Numbered from the stretch's first letter, positions 22,126-34,775 are shown. The stretch: DNA of 64,000 nt from Aselliscus stoliczkanus (GCA_033961575.1 CM066732.1:67308687-67372686), one strand, 5' to 3'. Numbers and translations: made by a program. The notes: generated from the letters alone by a model not told the origin.

Positions 22126-23625
22126 AATAACTATAGGTCAGCAGTGAGTTTAAAATGGGTAATGTGATGTTTCCAGCTTTGTTCTTCGATTGGATTATTG
22201 GGTTGGCTTTCCTTGTACATTTTTTTTTTCCATGTGAATGTTAGAACCAGCTTGATTATAAATACAAAGTTTCTGCTGAGATTTTAATTGGGTTGTATGA
22301 CATCTTTAGATCAATTTAGGGAGACTTGACTTTTTTTTTCCTGTTTGCCTTATCACATTGTCTGAGGTCCCTAATACAATGTTGAATAATGAACAGATAT
22401 CCTTGCCTCATTCCTGAACTTAGGTAAAACACATTTAATTTTTCACTATTAAGTATGATAGGTTTAGGATTTTTGCAGATATACTCATCAGGTTCAGAAA
22501 GTTTCCCTCTACACCTAATTTCCAGAGAGATTTTTATCATGACTGGATATTGAATTTTATCAATCTCTATTGAGATGATTAGGTGTCCTTTCTTGTTTAA
22601 TCTGTTCATATGGTGATTTTAACACATTGGCTTATTTTTTAATGTTGAAGCAACCTTGCATTCCTGAGATAAGCCCCACATGATCATTATGCATTATTCT
22701 TTTTATATATTGCTCTATTCATTTGTCTAATATTTTATTGAAAATTTTGTGTTCATGAGGGATATTGGACTATACTATTTTCCTTTAATGTCTATCTAAT
22801 TTTGCTATTAAAGTAATGGTTGCCTCATAAAATGGTTTTGGGAATGTTTTTAATATTTCTGTTTTCTAGAAGATTTGGTGTTACTTTAAATTATTGGTAG
22901 AATTTACTAATAAAATCACTTGGGCCTAGAGTTTTAATTTTTCAGAACGTTTTAAACTATGAACTAAATTTATTTAATACAGCACATTTCCAGCCATCTA
23001 AATTTTCTTGAAATAGTTTTTGTAATTTGTGCTTTTCAAGGAATGGGTCTAGTTCCTCTAACTTGTTGAATGTTTGTTTATAACGTGGTTTATCGTATTC
23101 ACTTGGTATCCTCTGATGTCTGTGATAGTCTCCCCTTTGTTTCAGGTGATGCTAATTGAGTCATCTCTTTTTTTTTTAATTCCTCATTTTGATTAGAGGT
23201 CTGTCACTTTTATTGATCTTCTCAGTCAATCAGTTTTTGATTAAATACATTTTTTCTCTATAATTTTCTATTTTCTATTTCATCCATTTTAGCTCCTATT
23301 TATAGTATTTCCTTCTTTTTGTATGAGTTGGGTTTTGTTTGCTCTTTATTTCTAGTTTCTTAAATTAGCAATTTAGATTATTGATTTTATTTCTTCTTTC
23401 TAACGTACATATTTATGGTATAAATTTTCCTCTATGCACTGCTTTACCTACATCTGTTGATTTTTGATATGATACATTTTCACTTTTTTCAGTTCAAATA
23501 CATTTTTTTATTTCTCTTGTGACTTATCCTTTGACTGGGAATTGTTTAGAAATATATTGTCTATTATTAAAAAAAATTTTTATTTAACAAATACTTTTCT
23601 GGGGTTTTTTGTTTGTTTCATTTTT
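22126..23625 (-). mobile_element. old L1, ORF2 portion (middle of nested stack)
   Basis: Diverged antisense ORF2. Recognisable pieces include the RT block near 22316-22609 (MRQGYLF-type). Many indels. It continues the arm that ends at 14244. Confidence 0.8.
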
Positions 23626-24078
23626 TTATTTTTTATTTTTTTTTAAAGATTTTATTGGGGAATTGGTGGTGGTGAACAGCGTTGGGGAATCGGGGAAGGG
23701 GAACAGACAAGTTGCTGTCTTTTTGTTCTTCAGTTTAGTTGCGGAGAATGTTGCTTCACTGTTGGTATCGTCATTGCGCTCTTCCTGGATGAGGCAGATC
23801 GGTCGCTGGCCTCTGGATGTCGCTCACCGCTGCTATTGGCAGCTCACGCTTGGCTGCCAGCCGCTCACGCTGGCTGCGGGCCACTCACTGTAGCCTATGG
23901 CAGCCCACTGCAGCAGGGGCCGCAGCCCACACCATCACTGGGGCTCGCACAGCCCAGCTCCAGGTGGAGCTGTTGTTAGCTGTAGAGGGCAGTGTCACTG
24001 ACCCTCATGTGGGATCCGAACCGCGGCCGCTGGCATCCCAAAACCAGCGCTTAACCAATGAGCCACTCGGCCGGCCCT
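23626..24078 (-). mobile_element. long composite SINE
   Basis: Reverse orientation: poly-T, 'aaagattttattgggg', the C-rich tail, modular body and tRNA head ending 'cactcggccggccct'. An imperfect 15-bp duplication gtttgttt(c/t)attttt lies at 23611-23625 and 24079-24093. It inserted into the old L1. Confidence 0.9.
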
Positions 24079-24406
24079 GTTTGTTTTATTTTTATTTTTA
24101 TTTCCATTATGGTCATGGGATATAATTTTGCAATCTTTTGAATTCAATGAAGTATTTTTTCTGACCCAGAATATGGTCTATTTTGGTAAATGTTCCATGT
24201 GGATTTGAAAATAATGTATTCTACTGATGTTGGGTGGAGTGTTCTATAAATGACAAATTGATTGATCGTGTTCTTTAGGTCTTCTACATTCTTACTGATT
24301 TTCTTTCTACTAGTTCTATCAATTACTGAGAAATGAGTGTTGAAATCTCAAACTGAAGGCATCCTTGTTTATTTCTGCTTATTTTCTGAGGCCTACTTTG
24401 TCAGAT
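24079..24406 (-). mobile_element. old L1, endonuclease portion
   Basis: Antisense ORF2 endonuclease region ('gttccatgtggatttgaaaa', 'tctatcaattactgagaa') between two SINE insertions. Part of the same old L1. Confidence 0.75.
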
Positions 24407-24865
24407 TTTTTTTTTTTTTAAATTGGGGAATTGGGGAAGGGGAACAGTTTTGGGGAATCGGGGAAGAGGAACAGACAAGTTGCTATCCTTTTTTTGTTCT
24501 TCAGTCTAGTTGTGGAGGACATTGCTTCACTGGCCCATGTTGGTATCATCATTGTGCTCTTCTCAGGTGAGGCAGATCGGTCACAGGCCTCTGGACAACC
24601 GCTCACGGAAGCTCTTGGCAGGTCACACTGGCTGCTAGCCACTCACACTTGCTGCCAGCCACTCACTGTAGCTTATGGCAGCCCACTGTAGCAGGGGCTG
24701 CAGCTATGCCATCTGGGGGACTCACAGCAGCCCAGATCCAGGTGGAGCTGTTGTTCAACATCTTAGTTGTAGAGGGCAGTGTCACTGGCCCTCATATGTG
24801 GCATCCAAACTGGGGTGGCTGGTGTCCCAAGCCAGCTCTTAACCAACGCGCCACTCGGCCGGCCC
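24407..24865 (-). mobile_element. long composite SINE nested in another SINE
   Basis: Full antisense copy from T-run to 'ccactcggccggccc'. 'agatttttttttt' sits on both sides (about 24403 and 24866), so it landed in the T-tail of the neighbouring SINE at 24866-25317. Confidence 0.88.
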
Positions 24866-25317
24866 AGATTTTTTTTTTAAAGATTTTATTGGGGAATCGG
24901 GGAAGGGGAGCAGACAAGTTGCTGTCCTTTTGTTCTTCTGTCTAGTTGTGGAGGACGTTGCTTCACTGGCCCTTGTTGGTATTGTGATCATTATGCTTTT
25001 CCCGGCTGATGCAGATTGGTCACTGGCCATTGGAAGGCCGCTCACAGTGGCTCATGGAAGCTCTCACTAGCTGCCGGCTGCTCAAGGTGGTTGCTGGCCA
25101 CTTACAGTAGCTTACGACAGCCCACCGTAGCCCCTCTGCAGCCTGTGCCATTGCCGGCAACTCATGGTAGCCCAGCTCCAGGTCGAGCTGTTGTTTACCA
25201 TCTTAACTGTAGAGGGCAGTGTCACTGGCCCTCATATGTGGGATCTGAACTGGGGCCCTGCTGCTCAGAGCTGGCGTCCCAAGCCAACTCCTAACCAACA
25301 AGCTACTCGGATGGCCA
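24866..25317 (-). mobile_element. long composite SINE (host of the nested copy)
   Basis: Antisense copy with a more diverged head ('agctactcggatggcca'). The outer pair has a 14-bp near-identical duplication (ctacttt/ctatttt then gtcagat) at 24393-24406 and 25318-25331, showing this copy arrived first. Confidence 0.87.
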
Positions 25318-25570
25318 CTATTTTGTCAGATATTAATATAGCCACTCCAGCATCTTTTTATTATTGTTTGAATGATACATATTTTTTCATATTTGTCTTT
25401 TAACCTCTCCTGATTATATTTCAAGATCTTATATTTGAAGACAGCATATATTTTAGCCTTTAAAATAAATATGACAATGTTTTTAATAAAGTGTGGTATA
25501 TACCACACACATTTAATGTAATTGATATGGTGGGATGTAGGTTCACCATTTTATTATTAATTTTTCTAAT
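25318..25570 (-). mobile_element. old L1, 5' remnant of ORF2
   Basis: 'cagatattaatatagccactccagc' is antisense L1 endonuclease sequence. The homology fades by about 25570, where the old L1 appears to be truncated. Confidence 0.65.
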
Positions 25571-26729
25571 TGTACCATCTGGGTTTGTTTTGTTTTGTTT
25601 TTCTGTCATCTTTTAATTATTAAATTATTTTAAAAATATTTTGGTATTTAATTTAATTTATATATTGAATTTTTCACTATATTTCTTCAGCAGTTTTCAT
25701 GCATTACTGTAGTGGATTGCAATATACATACCTAACTTTTACATTCTATTTGGAGATGATAATTTACTTCAAGTGCAATACAGCCTTACAAACATATAGG
25801 CCCCTCTACCATTCCCCTTTATGTTGCAGTTGTAATATGTGTTACATGTACATAACATGTTAGGTACAGAACTACTGAAGACCCTCTGAAAAGGCTCTTC
25901 TCTCAAAAATGACACAACATGCTTCAATTTTGCTTTCTTCAAGGGTGCCTGGAAATGTAAAACTGTTTTTAGGACTATGAACAATTTCGTCCAAAGGAAC
26001 AAGTTGTTACACTGACAATGGTAGAAAAGAAAGAGAGGAGTTTTTGTTTGTTTGTTTGTTTTTTAAATAATGAGGAAATTCCTCCCAAGTATTCTCCAGC
26101 AGGTTTTATTTTTACTAATTTACCAAAAATTAGGACACAGTCACTTCCAAAAGGAATATTCTAACTCTCATTCTTTTGAATTATTCCGTCTTGCAAATTC
26201 TCCAGTTCCATAGTGTTGTAAAATACAATTATTAATTATTTAAGCTATTCTTATGACTTTTCTTGAATCTTAAAGCATCCTACATTCCCAGAATATAGCT
26301 AAAATAAAAGAATGTTGTCACTTATTTAGGCAAAATATTAGATTGGCACTGACCAGTGTATTTATTTACATTATCAGAAAAAGTGGGATTTGGTACAATG
26401 AGACTATTCTTAGGAATTGGAAGTACAGGTTCATAGACTTCTCTTCAAGGAAAAAAAAAAAATATATATATATATCAAGAATAATTTTGTTTACCTTCTA
26501 TGTATGAAGAAGAATTATAGTTCTTCTGGGGTAAAAAGAAAAGGTATATCAAACATTTTTTTTAATTAAACATCTTTTTTTGACATTCACTGCCAATGCA
26601 TTTGTAATTTATAGTACTTTTTTTTGTAGTACTATAAAATTTGTAGTACTTCCTCACTTATTTCTGATAATCTTCAAGGATTATTCTATTATATTCACAA
26701 GCAAGTCCTCCCAATGAGACTACAACAGG
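25571..26729. other. intergenic, no feature assigned
   Basis: AT-rich sequence with a (TTTG)n stretch near 26043 and an (AT)n stretch near 26460. No gene seen. Confidence 0.5.
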
Positions 26730-26975
26730 TCAAACTATATAGCCTGCAAACCAAATGCTGTCCACCATCTACACTCATATTTTTAAAATAAATTACTGCT
26801 CAAATATAGCCACACCCATTTATGTACCAGTTGTCTATAGATGCTTTCTCACTGCATTGGTAGTTGAATAGCTGCAGTAAAGTTGAGTAGTTGCAATAGA
26901 GACCATGCTCAGAAAACCTAAAGTATACTTATTACCTGGCCCTTGTATGGAAGAAGTTTGCTTACCCTGACATAG
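26730..26975 (-). mobile_element. old hAT-Charlie-type element
   Basis: In reverse complement it reads 'cagggtaagcaaacttcttc', then 'gggccaggtaataagtat', and later 'ggtgtggctatatttgagc' and 'agatggtggacagcatttgg'. This is the layout of an abundant ancient mammalian hAT element. Diverged; subfamily not assigned. Confidence 0.6.
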
Positions 26976-26979
26976 AGCA

Positions 26980-27675
26980 TCCAATAACCATTTTCCATGT
27001 TCTACTTTATGCTTATTCTATGATGTAATGATATGTCTACATGGACGCCACCCCTGTAGCTGGTACTCAACTTAAATTCCCACTTCAGATATTGATGTCA
27101 TGGATAGCTCTGGAAACCACTAAAATAAGGGCCTTTGGAGTCACGTATTTACAGTCACTGCTGTCAGGGTGCCAGATACCTCTGGTTGTTACTGGCAAGC
27201 GTATTTGTGGCCCCCTGAAATCTTTGATATGACAGAGCTGAGCTGTGTTCTCATGTGCCCTAAATGGGCATACCCATGCCAAATTCCATGTATAAGCAGA
27301 AAATACCCAAATCTCCTACTTCTGTGTTAGTTTTAAAATTACTACTTTTGTTGCCCAGTGTCTTTTACAATCATAATGAAACAGTTTATTATCAGGTTTC
27401 CATTTTGTTTGTCTGTTTTCTTTTATACATTACCTTAGGATTTGCCCATGAGTCCATGTCTTGGGCAGAAAATAGATTTGAGTGACCAACACTATATTGG
27501 GCTCAGAATTATCTCTCTTTTCTTTATATATTTGCCTTTCCCTCTCTCATTTAAAATGAGTTTCTTCCCAGAAAGTTATTTGTACCTTTAGGTACATAAG
27601 CTTATGGTAGGTCATCCTCACCAGTCCCTAAAGACTTGTCTGAATATGTCTGCATTTCAGACCTTTAACCATGAT
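26980..27675. other. intergenic, no feature assigned
   Basis: The open frames at 27041-27232 (plus) and 27085-27282 (minus) overlap each other. They have no domain or splice support. Nothing else seen. Confidence 0.45.
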
Positions 27676-27679
27676 TCCA

Positions 27680-27850
27680 CTATTGCATTCAATCCCTAAA
27701 ACAATTTTGGAGGAAGATAGCGCCCACTCTACCATATAGATGAAAAAATTAATGCTTAGAGTTGTTACATAAAGTGTTCAATTTTAAGCAGAATAAGCCA
27801 GGTGAAAATCATACTCCTGTTTTTGCTTGTCACCGGACCAGGATGCCAAC
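27680..27850 (-). repeat. probable MIR remnant
   Basis: A weak antisense MIR pattern ('cagatgaaaaaattaatgcttagag...') and an exit resembling 'accaggatgccaacctc'. Very diverged. Confidence 0.4.
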
Positions 27851-30326
27851 CTCTGAGATAAATAATTATACATTTCTTTTTATATTAAATTATTTTATTT
27901 CTATATTTGAAAATTGAAAATAGTGGAAAAATGAAAGTAGAATCAAAGTCGAACAAGCATCAGAAAAGAACAGCTTTAGAATTGGGAAAGAACAATTTCA
28001 TCATTTATCTTTGGTGACTTAGCATATTAATTGGCTGATTTATGTGAAAGAGCTTCAGATTTGTTTTTCTTAAGCACCATTTGTCTAGAGCTCTTTTTTG
28101 TCCTCCCTGAGGGCTTCTTGAGTCACTGATCAAGTTAAGTCCTAAGATCTTGGTCCCAGAACTACAGAGCTTTTCCTAAACAAGTGCCTTGGTGTATTAA
28201 GCCAACCACTGAATTTCACTCAGATTTGGCTGTTTAGAGTAAGTGATATGGGCAGAAGAACAAACAAAGCACAGTGAGTACATGATCTATCGTTCTGGTC
28301 ACCAGATATGGTCTCCCAGACTGGGGAGACCACAGATGGCCGGACACAGGTAGGCTCTTAGACCATCGTGATTAGTTTATCACTCTCTATAGAGTATTAT
28401 ATGGGAAGTGTAATATGGGGGTATGAAGTATTTATTTCATGGTTAAACATCTCTGGTTTTTTGATTGAAACTTTTGAAAAGCTATGAACAAGTAGGAAAA
28501 CAGCTTGCCAAGTTAGTCATCTTGAAAAGGTATTATTTAAAGGATATCGTTTATAAAAGCTGCAATAATTGTATAAAATAATAAAAACATCTAGAATTAT
28601 TTAGAATTTTATTTTAAATACCTTACAAGGTTCACAAATTAACAAATTTTGCTTCTCCCTTCTATTAATGTCACATCAAACTAAATAGAACTTTATAAAG
28701 CACTGACTGATAATTTTTATGTTGTCTTAAATAGACTGAACACAAGATTTTAAGCATTTTTACGTATTTTTCATGAAGTACATGAAAAATATCAACAGTG
28801 CTTCTCCGAAATCTGTGATTCTGTCCATGAACTATTAGCTTGATTTGTAGCACATCAGTCTTTCTTTATCAGAGGTGTTCTAGTTATGCTTCTGCTTTGG
28901 TGTATTTTTGTTGTTGTTGTTTTTCTTAATTCTTACCTTTTTTTTTTTTTAAGAAGAAACAGGATGGTTTAGTTTGTAGAGTTAAAAGGCATTTGCTCTT
29001 GATTACAGCGCTTAATATGTAAATTATATTCACTTCTTGGTATAGGGGTGTCATTGTGCCACTTTCCTGGGATATTTAATTCAGACAGAATTTTTCCTGA
29101 GCAGCCTTAATCTATGTGTCTGCCACCAATTACTTTTTCTTCCTTTTTACAATAATCTGTAAAGTAAGTCTTATCCAGAAATTTGAGAAATGAGGTCTTC
29201 AGTTCAGCTGAGTAGCTATAGATGGTGCAGAATCATTGATTTTTTTTTAATGGGTTGATATAGGGTCAACTCCAGCTCAAGATCGGAGCTTATTTAACCT
29301 GTCTTTTTTATCTTGAAGGCCCTTGAAAATGAAAAGTAAGTAGTTTGCACCACTTTCAGTATGTGGCAAAGCTTCAATTCGAATTCAACTGTGTCCACTT
29401 CTAAAGTTATTATTTTATCATAATTCAAGTTGAAAATTAATTATTATAGCATATTTATGTTCAGATCATTAATTTCACCTTTCATTTACCCCAAATACTT
29501 TTATAGCCTTTATGGCTTTTTATTATACTGCTATACTTTGAAGTCATACCATAGTCCAAAATCTCTAAGAACCTTAATAAAACATTGAAAGAAAAATCCC
29601 ATCTCCATTTCTAGATTCTTATATTTCAGGTCTACTTTGTAATATTATATGCAATAAAAACCAAGGTATGTCAAACTAGAGAATCTAGATAGAAATTTTA
29701 AGTATAAGATACTTAATAAACATCAAGCAGTTTAATGTATGGCTTATGATTTTTGTTTTCTAATCTTTCAATCACTCAGAATGTTACTATGAGGAATCTA
29801 TGATAATGTAAAAAAAAAAAAAAAAGAAAACCATAAAGTTGTATTTGAAAAGTATATGAGTCTAATATCAGGGGCTTGGATTATAGACTTATTCTGCATA
29901 TAAATATTCCTAAAGGAACCCTATCTCATCTCTCACTTTCAATTCTTCACTGGCCAACCATAGTGTAGACTTGTTACCATGCTTCAGAGAGCTCCCCTCT
30001 ACAATTTGCTTTGTGTCTACATTTCTCCCTTAAGTAAATGGTAATGGTATTGTATAAAGACATTATACAGTAATAAGTCCACTGGTCTCTGAGCTCATCC
30101 AGAGCTAATCCAGAGCTCCTAGTTCTGGATGTATAGTTGACAATCAATAATTATTTAAAATAAATACACTAATAAATAAGGAAGTGCTAGGGTATTACTT
30201 TAGAAGTTCACTTATCTCTTATCACTTGAGCATAATTTGTTATATGTTCATCTAATTTGAATTTTCTGATGGTAATACAGGGGATAAATTGTCTGCTCTT
30301 AGAAAGCACACTTATTATGTATCAAA
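27851..30326. other. intergenic, no gene seen
   Basis: AT-rich sequence with a perfect 9-bp inverted repeat at 28309-28332 (tggtctccc...gggagacca) and poly-A/T runs near 28938 and 29812. No coding signal. Confidence 0.45.
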
Positions 30327-30338
30327 AACTTTGCCCAG

Positions 30339-30443
30339 GGCCGGCCGAGTGGCGCAGTGGTTAAACATTGGCTTGGGAAGCCAGCAGCCCCGGTTTGGGT
30401 CCCACATATGAGGTCCAGTGACACTGCCCTAAAAAAGAAAAAC
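30339..30443 (+). mobile_element. short tRNA-derived SINE
   Basis: Head-only SINE ('ggccggccgagtggcgcag...cactgccct') with a short A-rich tail. Duplication aactttgcccag at 30327-30338 and 30444-30455. Confidence 0.92.
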
Positions 30444-30455
30444 AACTTTGCCCAG

Positions 30456-31340
30456 AGGCATTCAATGTTTAGCAAAGGAGATATTCTCTCTTATTAATGT
30501 AAAGTTTTCATTCTGATGCAGGAGACTATTAATAAAAACTCAGATTAAACAATTACAAACTACTAATGTCACTAAGAAAACAAGCAAGAGACAAGAATGG
30601 ATAATAATACAATGAATAGTAATTTATAAAGGATGGTTAAGTGAAGCATCTCTGATTAGATAACAGTTAAAGTGATAACTTGAGGATGAACAGGAACACA
30701 TGTGAGAAGAGTTATGGAAGAAAATTACAGACACCCTGAGAACGAAATATTTTATGTGTTTAAAATCTGAAAAAAGATCAATGAGGCTAGGCTGCAATGA
30801 ATGAAACGGTGAAAGACTATGCAGTAAATGTAAAGAGATAGGTAGTTGCTACACAGTGGAGGGTCTATGGCCATGAGAACTAATTTTAATGTTATTCTAA
30901 GTATAAGAAGAAATAATTGAAAGGCTTTTATCAGAAAAATGACATGACTTAATAAATTGGCAAAGGGAAAGATTAGAAATGGGAACCCCAGTCAGAGGCT
31001 TTTGGATAGAGATGGTGGCAAAAGACATAGTGGCCTGTGTTTGGGAGGTGGCAATGGAGAGGAACAGAATTAGACAAATTTGAAATATATTGTGTTAGTA
31101 TTTTAAACAAGATCTTATGCTGGTTGGGATGTGGAGGGTGAAGGGAAGTGTGGAATTATGGTGACTTCTATACGTTTAGTTTTAACAGCTGGATGGATAG
31201 TGATTCTATTTACTGAAGTCTGGAAAATTGGAAGTAGGTTAAATCTTGGGGGAGGGCTCTGTGAGGCTTCTGAGTGATGATACGTACCAGTCAAGTAGAA
31301 GGATAGGATCCAGCTTAGACACTAGATCTGCCCCTGTTAT
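30456..31340. other. intergenic, no feature assigned
   Basis: A/G-rich sequence with no gene, domain or assignable repeat that I can support. Confidence 0.4.
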
Positions 31341-31355
31341 AAAAGTCTGAGTTAG

Positions 31356-31465
31356 GGCCGGCCGAGTGGTGTGGCGATTAAGCGCTGGCTTGGGAAGCCA
31401 GCGGCCTCGGTTCGGTCCCACATGTGAGGGCCAGTGACACTGCCCTCAAAAAAAAAAAAAAAAAG
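31356..31465 (+). mobile_element. short tRNA-derived SINE
   Basis: Flanked by the 15-bp duplication aaaagtctgagttag at 31341-31355 and 31466-31480. Confidence 0.92.
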
Positions 31466-31509
31466 AAAAGTCTGAGTTAGATTTTCACTAATTTAAAGAT
31501 AGGAGTATG

Positions 31510-31646
31510 AGGGCCGGCCGAGTGGCGCGGTGGTTAAGCGCTGGCTTGGGAAGCCAGCGGCCCCGGTTCGGTCCCACATATGAAGGCCAGTGACACTGCC
31601 CTCAAAAAAAAACAAAAAAAAAAAACAATAAAAAAAAACATAAAAT
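31510..31646 (+). mobile_element. short tRNA-derived SINE, near consensus
   Basis: Clean head sequence and long A-rich tail. Duplication aaagataggagtatg at 31495-31509 and 31647-31661. The good state of head, tail and duplication suggests a young insertion. Confidence 0.93.
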
Positions 31647-31661
31647 AAAGATAGGAGTATG

Positions 31662-32185
31662 TAGGACACAACCTAAAAAGAAAGTTTCATTTTGTTTTTG
31701 TGAGAAGAACAGCCAGGACTGAATAATAAAAAGCATCAAAATTAAGAACTTAAGTAGAAAAAGATCAACCACAAAGCAAGGAGGAAAACCATTACAGTAT
31801 AGTATTAAGGAAACTAAGAGAAAATTGAGTTTTAAGAAAAGAGGAAGGGGACAACCATGTTAACAGTTACTAAAAGGTCGAGTATATGAAAAGAGGGAAT
31901 TATTCATTGGTTTTGGCAACATGGAGGTTACTGATGACCTTGATTATGCTTTTCAGAAAGTGAGAGAGAAGCCAGATTAAAGTTCATTAAAGGTAGTAAT
32001 TCACAAGTGAGCAAATATCAACATATTTTCTATGAAAACTACCAGAGAATTGAAATCTAATAAATAATACCTGTATTTATGAATATAAATTGGAATTGGT
32101 GAGCTCTGTTGTATGATTTTCTTTAACAATTATCATCCATTCATAGCTGTTCAGGCATACATTGGAGAAGATAAATGATGGGTGT
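31662..32185. other. intergenic, no feature assigned
   Basis: A/G-rich sequence. No gene seen. Confidence 0.4.
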
Positions 32186-32670
32186 ATTAGATTCCTAAGG
32201 CCGCTGTAACAAATTAGCACAAACTTGGTAGTTTCCAACAACAGGAATGTATTCTCTCATAGTCCTGGAAGCTGCAAGTCAAAAATCAAGGTGTTAGCAG
32301 GGCCACACTCCCTCCAAAAACTCTGAGAGAAGACTTCCTTGCCTCTTCAGGCTTTAGGTGTCTTCAGGTATTCGTTTTCTTACGGAAACATAACCTCAAC
32401 CTCTTCCTCTGTCAGCACGTGGCCTTCTGTCTTCACATAGCCTTTTTCTCTGCATCTCTCACTTGGATTTCTCTACTGTGTCTGTGTCTTCTCTCTAATT
32501 TATAAAGATACTTAACATTGGATTTAGAGCCCACCTGGAGAAACCTGGATGATCTGACTTGAGATCTTCAACTAAATTATAACGCAAAGACCTGTTTGTC
32601 CAAATAAGGTCACATTCACAGGTTCAGGTAGACATATCTTTTTGGGGAACCATCAATTAACCAACTATAC
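32186..32670 (+). repeat. ancient mammalian interspersed repeat, copy 2
   Basis: Starts 'gtattagattcctaaggcc', has 'tgtattctctcatagtcctgg' and 'ggccttctgtcttcacat', and ends 'aaataaggtcacattcacag' and 'atctttttggggaacc'. Related to 12-425. Old. Confidence 0.6.
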
Positions 32671-33240
32671 AGTGTGGTTCACCCAAAAGTTGGTATTTTA
32701 TTTACATTGTGAATACTTCAGACTGAATAGAATAATCAAGTATCAAGTACGAATCAAGATATCAGCAGATAATGGACTCTCAGAATATAGTGGCTGTATT
32801 TTTTAATACTGCCCCAAATTAAATAGACTCCACACTTTACTTTTTCAGCTCCTCATTTTTAATATAGAAATAATGAAATTTACCTGCTTCAAGGCTAGGA
32901 GTTAGCGCAAATGATCCTATGTAGTCTCTTTTGTTTGGAAAACTTGTGGTTCTATATTTTAGCTGAAGTATTTTGGTTTTTAAATGATCTTAAAACATGA
33001 ATGTGGGGTACAAAATGATAAAATGGCACACATTTTTTTCCTTCTGACTCACACCCAAACCATGGGAAGCCTCTTACTTAAACACACACTTTCATTCAAA
33101 AGTAAAGACAAAGAAGCACTCATCATTTATCACTGGAAAACAATTTTAAATATGTGTTCAAGATTGCTGGGTATTTTTCTCTCAATTACTTAGCCCAAAG
33201 GGGGAAAAAATTCCCACATAATTCAGTTAAAATGCATTAA
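32671..33240. other. intergenic, no feature assigned
   Basis: AT-rich sequence, no gene seen. Confidence 0.4.
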
Positions 33241-33785
33241 AATCTATTGATATTTATTTATTTATGTATTGATTATTAGTTACAGGTGTACAAACAACAT
33301 AATGATTAGACATTTACAGGCCTTACAAAGTGATAACCCCAACAAGTCTACTACCCATCTGCCACTGTACATAACTATTACAATACCATTGACTATATTC
33401 CCTATGCTGTATTTTATATCCCATGAGAATATCTATATCTCTACATATATATGTATATATATATCTATATCTATAGATACACACATATATATTTAATTAT
33501 AGTTGACATTCAATATTATTTTACATTAGTTTCAGGTATATAGCACAGTGGTTAGACATTTATATTATCTATGATGTGATCCCCCTGATAAGTCCAGTAC
33601 CCCTCTGACACCCTACACAGTCTTTACAACATTACTGATTATATTCCCCATAGTGTATTTCATATCCCTGTGACTATTTTGTGACTACCAATTTGTATTT
33701 TCTAATCCTTTCACTTTTTTCGCTCATCCCCAAACCCCCCTCCCATCTAGCAACCATCAGTTTGTTCTCTATAAGGATTATCCTA
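33241..33785 (-). repeat. L1 3' UTR fragment, two repeated units
   Basis: Two related blocks ('acaggtgtacaaacaacataatgattagaca' and 'caggtatatagcacagtggttagaca') each lead into 'tgactatattcccta' or 'tgattatattcccca' type text, as in laurasiatherian L1 3' UTRs. Separated by an AT microsatellite (33430-33500). Confidence 0.7.
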
Positions 33786-34149
33786 CCTGGCAATTAATTT
33801 ATATTTAAAGTAATAGAAAGATCACTAGAGTATGTGCCTAACAGTTTTAAAATATATTGCTATTCCATATTATGGTCTGCAAAGAGAGATCAGGAGCCAG
33901 GGAAAATGAGAAATAAACGTATATAAGGAAAAGGAAGGAGAAAGAAAGAAATTTATCAGAAATGAATCTTGGCAAACTAAAGTCACTCTTATCACAACTT
34001 TTTCATTGCTGTGAGCATCATCAGATTACCATCAGCATTATCTCTGCTCCTTCAGAGATTAAAAAACATGGCTACTCAGGGACACAGTAGATATTGGGAA
34101 TAATGGACTCCTATTCTCAGCTTTTTAATTCTTCATCCTTAAGAATATA
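33786..34149. other. intergenic, no feature assigned
   Basis: No gene or assignable repeat seen. Confidence 0.4.
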
Positions 34150-34285
34150 GCTCAGGTGATGGATATTAACTCAACTTATTGTGGTGATTATTTCACAATA
34201 TATGCAAATATCAAATCATTATGTTGTGCAGCTGAAACTAATATAATGTTATATGTTCATTATACCTCAAATAAAAAAAATATTA
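34150..34285 (+). repeat. L1 3' end
   Basis: 'ggtgattatttcacaatatatgcaaatatcaaatc' leads to 'ttcattatacctcaaataaa' and an A-run, a standard old L1 terminus in sense orientation. Confidence 0.7.
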
Positions 34286-34589
34286 CTGTGCAAATTACAT
34301 TGAAGAGACAGAGAGGGAGAACTATTTCTGACTTCTGACACAGTAGCTAGGAGAAATCAAGCCTAACACTGTATTGGACCCTAAGGCTGAAATCTATTTC
34401 TCTTTTACTTACTATGTATGAAAGCGAAATACAAAATAAATTTTCACGTTAACAAAGGGAATTCAGAAATCACCACCACATTTTATAACAGAGAAAATAT
34501 AGTGGACATAAACAAGTTAGCAGATTTATTTAATAGATAAATAATAATAACAATCACTAATATATTCTGAATACATACTATGTAATAAA

Positions 34590-34618
34590 ATCCAATATAT
34601 ATATATATATATATATCT
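34590..34618. repeat. (TA)n microsatellite
   Basis: About 12 TA units. Confidence 0.85.
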
Positions 34619-34619
34619 C

Positions 34620-34775
34620 CATCCTCATTTGATCTGCACAAAAACTCAATAAGTTAGTATTGTTATTCTCTTTTACAAAGGAGAAAACAGGTAAGTGAGA
34701 TTAGTCACTTGCCCAAGGTAACATAACAAATGGGAGATATGAGATTCAAGTTCAGATCTATTTGATACACCACCT
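34620..34775 (-). repeat. MIR SINE remnant
   Basis: Antisense MIR core with 'aaaggagaaaacagg' and 'cacttgcccaaggtaacataac'. Diverged. Confidence 0.7.
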
